From Pseudomonas sp. (GTDB lineage Bacteria; Pseudomonadota; Gammaproteobacteria; Pseudomonadales; Pseudomonadaceae), in assembly GCF_017744435.1 (NCBI RefSeq), contig NZ_JAGIBG010000044.1, positions 1-37,328 on the forward strand: a stretch of 37,328 nt of DNA. The letters run 5' to 3'. Shown piece after piece: positions 32,195-37,328 of the stretch. A program made the position numbers and the translations under genes. The notes beneath the pieces were generated by a model, which was not told the DNA's origin, searched no databases, and saw only the letters and a list, made by a program, of their open reading frames with translations. Numbering within the stretch: position 1 is the stretch's first letter; each line of letters begins with the position of its first letter.

Positions 32195-32229
32195 AAAACC
32201 CCTTGTTTTCCTATAAACAAAGGGTTTTT
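32195..32229. terminator. Terminator downstream of dtd
   Basis: AAAACCCCTTGTTT (32195-32208) pairs with AAACAAAGGGTTTT (32215-32228) with a single mismatch and a six-base loop, flanked by T-runs when read on either strand. It lies six bases after the dtd stop (minus strand) and upstream of opgG. This is the best intrinsic terminator in the window. Confidence 0.85.
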
Positions 32230-32234
32230 CGACC

Positions 32235-32672
32235 TCATATTTGTAACAAGAATGTCACTGGGCCATCATTGACCAGGTGCACCTGCATGTCGGCACCGAA
32301 GCGCCCGCTCGCCACATCCTGATGCTGGCCACGAGCCTTGTTCAAAAGATAGTCGAACAATTCGGCCCCGAGTGCCGGTGGCGCGGCGGTCGAGAAACTC
32401 GGGCGCATGCCGCTGCGGGTATCAGCCGCCAGGGTGAACTGGGAAACCAGCAGCAAGCCGCCACCGACATCCTTGAGCGACAGGTTCATCTTGCCCTGAT
32501 CGTCGCTGAACACCCGATAGTTCAGCAGCTTGTGCAACAGTTTATCGGCATGCTCACGGGTATCTTCAGGCTCGACGGCCACCAGCACCAGCAACCCCTG
32601 GTCGATGGCACCGACAATCTCCCCGCCCACCTCCACGCGTGCGCCACGCACGCGCTGCAGCAAACCCTTCAT
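32235..32672 (-). CDS. dtd: D-aminoacyl-tRNA deacylase Dtd
   Basis: Dtd hydrolyses D-amino acids (and Gly) mischarged onto tRNAs, protecting translation. The 145-residue product has the two family signatures SQFTLAA (residues 77-83) and NDGPVTF (135-141), the latter holding the cross-subunit cis Gly-Pro motif. Its ATG overlaps the pip TGA by four bases, so it is co-translated with pip. A strong terminator follows. Confidence 0.96.
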   Translation of the reverse strand: MKGLLQRVRGARVEVGGEIVGAIDQGLLVLVAVEPEDTREHADKLLHKLLNYRVFSDDQGKMNLSLKDVGGGLLLVSQFTLAADTRSGMRPSFSTAAPPALGAELFDYLLNKARGQHQDVASGRFGADMQVHLVNDGPVTFLLQI

Positions 32673-33640
32673 GCTTCTTCCAGCGGCAGGTCGAGCAGAC
32701 GGCGGGCCATCTGGTCGGCCGCACGCACCAGGGCATCGGTGATGCCTGGCTCGGAGGCGGCATGCCCGGCGTCGCGAATCACCTTGAGCTCACTGTTCGG
32801 CCAGGCCTGGTGCAGCGCCCAGGCGTTGTCCAGCGGGCAGATCACGTCGTAGCGGCCATGCACGATCACCGCCGGCAGGTGAGCGATCTTCGGCATGTCG
32901 CGAATCAGCTGGTCTGGCTCCAGGAACGCATTGTTCATGAAATAGTGGCATTCGATGCGGGCGATCGACAGCGCGCGCTGTGGCTCGGAGAAGCGGTCGA
33001 CCACTAGCGGGTTGGGGCGCAACGTGGCGGTGCGGCCCTCCCAAGTGGACCAGGCCTTGGCCGCGTGCATCTGGGCGATCTGGTCGTTACCGGTCAGGCG
33101 CTTGTGGAAGGCCTTGACCAGGTCACCGCGCTCTTCCGGCGGAATCGGCGCGATGTAGTCCTGCCAGTAGTCGGGGAACATGCGGCTGGCGCCTTCCTGG
33201 TAGAACCACTCGATTTCCTGCGGGCGGCACAGGAAGATGCCGCGCAGGATCAGGCCATGCACGCGCTCGGGGTGGGTCTGGGCGTAGGCCAGGGCCAGGG
33301 TCGAGCCCCAGGAACCGCCGAACAGCACCCATTTGTCGATGCCAAGGTGCTTGCGGATGCGCTCAAGGTCTTCTACCAGGTGCCAGGTGGTGTTGTTCTC
33401 CAGGCTCGCGTGCGGCGTGGAGCGGCCACAGCCGCGCTGGTCGAAGGTGATGATGCGGTACAGGTTGGGGTCGAAGTAGCAACGGCTCTGGGCATCACAG
33501 CCCGCGCCCGGGCCACCGTGGATGAAGACCACAGGCAGACCTTCCGGCGAGCCGCTTTCATCGACATACAGCACATGCGGCGCTTCCACGGCCAGATCGT
33601 GCCGGGCGTAGGGTTTGATCTGCGGGTAGAGGGTCTGCAT
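32669..33640 (-). CDS. pip: Proline iminopeptidase Pip
   Basis: Pip releases N-terminal proline from peptides in the cytoplasm. The 323-residue alpha/beta hydrolase has the oxyanion motif HGGPGAG (residues 41-47), the DQRGCGRS block (about 67-74), nucleophile Ser110 in GGSWGS, Asp in HGRYDVICP (about 267), and His in DAGHAASEPG (about 294). The start is ATG 33640 (MQTLYPQIKPY) with GGAG upstream; 22 earlier in-frame codons are not conserved. pip and dtd form a two-gene operon. Confidence 0.96.
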   Translation of the reverse strand: MQTLYPQIKPYARHDLAVEAPHVLYVDESGSPEGLPVVFIHGGPGAGCDAQSRCYFDPNLYRIITFDQRGCGRSTPHASLENNTTWHLVEDLERIRKHLGIDKWVLFGGSWGSTLALAYAQTHPERVHGLILRGIFLCRPQEIEWFYQEGASRMFPDYWQDYIAPIPPEERGDLVKAFHKRLTGNDQIAQMHAAKAWSTWEGRTATLRPNPLVVDRFSEPQRALSIARIECHYFMNNAFLEPDQLIRDMPKIAHLPAVIVHGRYDVICPLDNAWALHQAWPNSELKVIRDAGHAASEPGITDALVRAADQMARRLLDLPLEEA

Positions 33641-33677
33641 TGCGCACTCCGTGTGAGGTTTGGTTCGGCCGTGGGCC

Positions 33678-33683
33678 ATCATA
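33678..33683 (-). promoter_or_regulatory. Possible -10 element of pip-dtd
   Basis: On the minus strand this reads TATGAT, five of six matches to TATAAT, about 38 bases before the pip start. The matching -35 is poor, so support is weak. Confidence 0.25.
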
Positions 33684-33742
33684 AACCTGAATTGCGCTTT
33701 GAGCATGCCCCCTGTGTCGATCGCAACCCCTCTGCGCTGTAT

Positions 33743-34546
33743 CTATTGCGGGTAACGCTCCCTGCCCCACTGCAAAGTAGCCTCGAGCATGCGCTGCAAG
33801 ACACGCTGAGTGGGCTGGGCCAGGTCTTCACGGTAGGCGAACGGCTCGACCTCTTCCATATAGGTGCTCTGCGCCAGCTCCAGTTGCACCGCATGGATAT
33901 CGTTTGCCGGGTCACCATAGTGGCGCGTGATGTGCCCGCCCTTGAAGCGGCCGTTGAGCACATGGCTGTAGCCATTCGCCTGGCCGCAGACTGCTTCCAG
34001 GCGCGCGGCCAGCAACGGATCGCAGCTCGCACCATTGAAGGTACCCAGGTTGAAGTCCGGCAGCTTGCCATCGAACAGGTGCGGGATCAGCGAGCGGATC
34101 GAATGGGCGTCCCACAGCAGCGCATAGCCGTGGGTTTCACGCAGGCGCGCCAGCTCGCTCTGGATGGTGTTGTGATAAGGGCGCCAGATACCTTCCAGGT
34201 AGTTTCTGCGCTCTTCGGCGGTCGGCTCCAGCCCTTCCTTGAACAGCGGCTCGCCCTCGAACAGCGTGCCCGGGTACAAGCCGGTGGTAGCGCCGGCATA
34301 CAACGGTTTGTCGTCATCCGGGCGGTTCAGGTCGATGACGAAGCGCGAATACTCCGCCGCCACGACACTGGCGCCCATCTCGCGGGCAAAGTCGTACAAC
34401 CGTGGAATGTGCCAATCCGTGTCCGGCAGGCTGCGCGCCTGATCGACCAGGCCGTCGCGCACGGCGTCGCTCAGCCGCAGGCCGGCATGGGGCATGCTGA
34501 TCAGCAGCGGCAGGCGGCCTTGGTGAAAACTCAGTACCTTGTCCAT
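33743..34546 (-). CDS. hutG: N-formylglutamate deformylase HutG
   Basis: HutG hydrolyses N-formylglutamate to glutamate and formate, the last step of the five-step histidine utilisation route used by pseudomonads. The 267-residue product shows the MPHAGLRLS opening motif with a metal-ligand His, YSRFVIDLNRP, LWDAHSIRSLIPHLFDGKLPD, and GGHITRHYG blocks of the N-formylglutamate amidohydrolase family. The start is ATG 34546 with GAGG upstream; the longer frame runs back into hutI and is rejected. It follows hutI by ten bases. Confidence 0.95.
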   Translation of the reverse strand: MDKVLSFHQGRLPLLISMPHAGLRLSDAVRDGLVDQARSLPDTDWHIPRLYDFAREMGASVVAAEYSRFVIDLNRPDDDKPLYAGATTGLYPGTLFEGEPLFKEGLEPTAEERRNYLEGIWRPYHNTIQSELARLRETHGYALLWDAHSIRSLIPHLFDGKLPDFNLGTFNGASCDPLLAARLEAVCGQANGYSHVLNGRFKGGHITRHYGDPANDIHAVQLELAQSTYMEEVEPFAYREDLAQPTQRVLQRMLEATLQWGRERYPQ

Positions 34547-34556
34547 CGTGCCTCGC

Positions 34557-35762
34557 TCAGTTGGAAATTTCGTGGCCCTTGCGCACCACGCGCTTGGGCA
34601 GGTCGCCGCCAAGCCAGTAGGCCAGGTCGGCGGGACGGGCGATCTGCCAGGCGACGAAGTCGGCGACCTTGCCGACCTCCAGCGAGCCGTGGCTGTCACC
34701 CAGGCCGAGGGCCGTGGCAGCATGCAACGTGACGCCGGCCAAGGCCTCTTCCGGGGTCATGCGGAATAGCGTGCAACCCATGTTCAGCATCAGGCGCAGC
34801 GACAACCCAGGTGAGGTGCCCGGGTTGAGGTCGCTGGCCAGGGCAATCTTCACCCCGTGGCGACGCAGGGCATCCATCGGCGGCAGCTGGGTTTCGCGCA
34901 GGAAGTAGAAGGCGCCTGGCAGCAGCACGGCAACGGTGCCGGCCTTGGCCATGGCAATGGCGTCTTCCTCGGTCATGAACTCCAGGTGGTCGGCCGACAG
35001 CGCCTGATAGCGCGCTGCCAGGCTGGAGCCGTGCAGCGAAGACAGCTGCTCGGCATGCAGCTTCACCGGCAGGCCCAGTTCATGTGCCTTGATGAACACC
35101 TTCTCGACCTGTGCCGGCGAGAACGCCAGGTGTTCGCAGAAGGCGTCCACCGCATCCACCAGTCCTTCGGCAGCCAGGGCAGGCAGCATCTCGTCGCAGA
35201 TATGGGCAATGTAGTCGTCAGACCGGCCGGCATACTCCGGCGGCAAGGCATGGGCGGCCAGGCAGGTAGCGCGCACTGCCAGCGGCAGTTCATCTGCCAG
35301 GCGCCGGGCCACACGCAGCATCTTGCGCTCGTTGGCCAAGTCCAGGCCGTAGCCAGACTTGACCTCGATGGTGGTCACACCGTCACGCATCAACGCCTGA
35401 ACCCGCTGACGCGCACTGGCGAACAGTTCGTCCTCGCTGGCCGCGCGGGTAGCCCGCACGGTGCTGGCGATACCGCCGCCCTGGGCGGCGATCTCGGCAT
35501 AGCTCACGCCCTGCAGGCGCTGTTCGAACTCGCCACTACGGTTGCCGCCGAACACTGCATGAGTGTGGCAATCGATCAGCCCCGGGGTGACCCAGGCGCC
35601 GCCCAGGTCCACCGTGCGGTCGACATCGAACGGCTGCAGCTCGGTGCGCGGGCCGATCCATTCGATCAGCCCGGCGCTGGTGACGATGGCCGCGTCCTCG
35701 ATGATCGAGTAACGGCCCTCGGCCAGGGTTGCCGCGTGACAGTGCTGCCAGAGGGTTCTCAT
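34557..35762 (-). CDS. hutI: Imidazolonepropionase HutI
   Basis: HutI hydrolyses imidazolone-5-propionate to N-formimino-glutamate, the third step of histidine breakdown. The 401-residue amidohydrolase has the metal-binding HTH in DCHTHAVFGG (His66 and His68), KSGYGLDL, KLHAEQLSS, SADHLEF and ASDLNPGTSP motifs in the expected order. The start is ATG 35762 with AAGGAG at good spacing; TTG 35768 is an unneeded alternative. It lies 15 bases after the permease gene and ten before hutG, so the three are one operon. Confidence 0.96.
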   Translation of the reverse strand: MRTLWQHCHAATLAEGRYSIIEDAAIVTSAGLIEWIGPRTELQPFDVDRTVDLGGAWVTPGLIDCHTHAVFGGNRSGEFEQRLQGVSYAEIAAQGGGIASTVRATRAASEDELFASARQRVQALMRDGVTTIEVKSGYGLDLANERKMLRVARRLADELPLAVRATCLAAHALPPEYAGRSDDYIAHICDEMLPALAAEGLVDAVDAFCEHLAFSPAQVEKVFIKAHELGLPVKLHAEQLSSLHGSSLAARYQALSADHLEFMTEEDAIAMAKAGTVAVLLPGAFYFLRETQLPPMDALRRHGVKIALASDLNPGTSPGLSLRLMLNMGCTLFRMTPEEALAGVTLHAATALGLGDSHGSLEVGKVADFVAWQIARPADLAYWLGGDLPKRVVRKGHEISN

Positions 35763-35777
35763 GTGCAATCTCCTTGA

Positions 35778-37169
35778 CTAGCGGTGCAGCTCGACCGGCA
35801 CGTGCTTGCCTGCGCGCGGCTTGCACCACAGCAGGTAGGACGCCACCAGGAACACCACCCAGACCACGCCGACCAGCAAGGCCGCCTGGGTATCCGGGAA
35901 GTAACCGAGCACACCGAAAATGAACACCATGAAGGCAATGGCCATGGCCGGGCCGTATGGCCAGAACGGTACCGGGAACTTCAGCTGGGCCGCCTCTTCA
36001 GCGCTCATGCTGCGGCGCATGGCAACCTGGGTGACCAGGATCATCAGCCACACCCACACGGTGGCGAAGGTGGCGATAGAGGCGATCAGCAGGAACACGT
36101 TCTCCGGGATCAGGTAGTTGAGCAGCACGCCGACCAGCAGCGCCGCGCCCATCACGAGCACGGTCATCCATGGCACACCGTGCTTCGACAACTTGCCGAA
36201 GCTGCGTGGCGCGTGGCCTTGCTGGGCCAGGCCGTACATCATGCGGCCGGCGCCGAAGATGTCGCTGTTGATTGCCGAGATGGCGGCCGAAATCACCACG
36301 ATGTTCAACACGGCGGCGGCGGAACCAATGCCGAGATGGCTGAAAATCTGCACGAACGGGCTGCCTTCGCTGCCGATCTGCGGCCACGGGTACAGGCACA
36401 TCAGCACGAACAGGGTCAGCACATAGAACAGCAGGATGCGCAGCGGCACGGCGTTGATCGCCTTGGGGATAACGCGCTGTGGGTCCTTGGCTTCACCGGC
36501 GGTGACGCCGATGATCTCGATGCCACCAAAGGCGAACATCACCACGGCGAACGAAGCGATCAGGCCGCCGATGCCATTGGGCATGAAACCGCCATGCTCG
36601 ATCAGGTTGCTGATGCCCACGGCATGTTCGCCACTCACCTGGCTGAAGCCGAAGGCCATGATGCCGAGGCCGGCCAGGATCATCGCCACGATGGCGCCGA
36701 CCTTGAGCAGCGACAGCCAGAATTCCATTTCGCCGAACACCTTGACGTTGCACAGGTTGAGGCCGCCGATCACGAAGACGATGCCCAGCACCCAGATCCA
36801 GCGGGCCACTTCCGGGAACCAGAAGCCCATGTAGATACCGAAGGCGGTGATGTCGGCGATGGCCACGATGACCATCTCGAAGGCGTAGGTCCAGCCGAGG
36901 ATGAAGCCGGCCATGGGGCCGAGGTAGGTGGTGGCGTAGTGGCCGAAGGAGCCGGCCACCGGGTTGTGCACGGCCATCTCGCCGAGGGCGCGCATGACCA
37001 TGAACACCGCAGCGCCGCCGATCAGGTACGCCAGCAGCACGGCCGGGCCGGCCATCTGGATGGCCGAGGCGGAGCCGTAGAACAGGCCGGTGCCGATGGC
37101 GGAGCCAAGGGCCATGAAACGGATGTGGCGGGCCGTTAGCCCGCGCTTGAGACCTTGAGCTTGTTGCAT
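35778..37169 (-). CDS. hutT: APC-family amino-acid permease, probably histidine (HutT-like)
   Basis: The 463-residue product is an amino-acid permease of the APC/AAT family, with about 12 membrane helices, the substrate-binding GSAIGTGLFYGSASAI motif in helix 1 (about residues 22-37), and the FAFGGIEIIGVTAGEA motif in helix 6. It belongs to the group that includes ProY and HutT. Its position directly before hutI and hutG suggests histidine or urocanate uptake; in fluorescent pseudomonads a HutT of this family imports histidine. Proline specificity is a possible alternative. The start is ATG 37169; the ribosome site is modest (AAGGACGTG). Confidence 0.8.
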   Translation of the reverse strand: MQQAQGLKRGLTARHIRFMALGSAIGTGLFYGSASAIQMAGPAVLLAYLIGGAAVFMVMRALGEMAVHNPVAGSFGHYATTYLGPMAGFILGWTYAFEMVIVAIADITAFGIYMGFWFPEVARWIWVLGIVFVIGGLNLCNVKVFGEMEFWLSLLKVGAIVAMILAGLGIMAFGFSQVSGEHAVGISNLIEHGGFMPNGIGGLIASFAVVMFAFGGIEIIGVTAGEAKDPQRVIPKAINAVPLRILLFYVLTLFVLMCLYPWPQIGSEGSPFVQIFSHLGIGSAAAVLNIVVISAAISAINSDIFGAGRMMYGLAQQGHAPRSFGKLSKHGVPWMTVLVMGAALLVGVLLNYLIPENVFLLIASIATFATVWVWLMILVTQVAMRRSMSAEEAAQLKFPVPFWPYGPAMAIAFMVFIFGVLGYFPDTQAALLVGVVWVVFLVASYLLWCKPRAGKHVPVELHR

Positions 37170-37228
37170 GTCACGTCCTTAAATTGTTTTTGTGGTCGTG
37201 AGGTCGAGAGGGGGCTGCCTTGCAGCCT

Positions 37229-37328
37229 ATTCGCGGCGGTTCGGCGACCCGACACGCCCGCTCCCACAAGAGTACCGAAGCCTTCAAGGCTGGCGCTGTA
37301 CCTGTGGGAGCGGGCGTGTCGGGTCGCC
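37229..37328. repeat. Inverted REP pair, extended type, cut by the window edge
   Basis: A unit beginning TTCGCGGCGGTTCGGCGACC (37230 on) and ending CGCCCGCTCCCAC faces an inverted unit from about 37299 that is truncated at 37328. Both carry the extended GACCCGAC segment also seen in one half of the pair at 8005-8107. It lies upstream of the permease gene, between it and whatever hut gene follows outside the window. Confidence 0.8.

Noticed and set aside
35784..37139. 451-codon His/Asp-rich plus-strand frame over the permease gene
   Set aside because: Antisense to twelve membrane helices; hydrophobic codons read backwards give this composition.

Overview
The window is chromosomal DNA from a fluorescent Pseudomonas, most likely of the P. 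putida group. The evidence is the gene content and order (hslVU, the class II pha cluster, ubiEJB, hisIE, tatABC, rsmE, two chemoreceptors, an amino-acid ABC transporter, opgGH, dtd, pip, hut genes), the high G+C content, and the inverted pairs of P. putida-type REP sequences at operon borders. From memory this order closely follows the P. putida KT2440 chromosome; no alignment was run.

Layout. 1-2214: heat-shock protease genes hslV-hslU behind a heat-shock-type promoter, closed by a REP pair. 2279-2656: a small DUF971 gene. 2774-9311: the medium-chain-length polyhydroxyalkanoate (PHA) system, with phaC1-phaZ-phaC2-phaD on the plus strand and the granule-protein genes phaI-phaF convergent on the minus strand. 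9507-14255: a very large reading frame resembling DUF6543/dermonecrotic-toxin-domain proteins, cut by one in-frame amber codon. 14284-14559: a small gene of the PHA_gran_rgn family on the minus strand. 14684-17696: ubiquinone genes ubiE-ubiJ-ubiB. 17769-20668: hisI-hisE, tatA-tatB-tatC and rsmE, tightly packed. 20691-24762: two chemoreceptor genes in tandem, each behind a sigma-28-like promoter. 24866-27435 (minus): a polar amino-acid ABC transporter (ATPase, permease, binding protein). 27669-31971 (minus): opgG-opgH for osmoregulated periplasmic glucans. 32235-33640 (minus): pip-dtd. 33743-37169 (minus): a hut segment (APC permease, hutI, hutG) whose upstream genes lie beyond the right edge.

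How it fits together. PhaC1 and PhaC2 polymerise 3-hydroxyacyl-CoAs, PhaZ breaks the polymer down, PhaD is the TetR-type regulator, and PhaF/PhaI coat and position the granules. HutI and HutG convert imidazolonepropionate-derived intermediates to glutamate. The chemoreceptors and ABC transporter suggest sensing and uptake of organic or amino acids. Most of the window is core genome.

The items most worth a second look are: the amber-split toxin-like giant gene between two PHA-associated genes; the uncharacterised PHA_gran_rgn gene; three alternative-sigma promoter matches with near-consensus elements (sigma-32 at hslV, sigma-54 at phaC1, sigma-28 at both chemoreceptors); a perfect palindrome upstream of phaI; and two classes of REP half-element. 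I did not find a convincing new multi-gene defence, mobile or secretion system.
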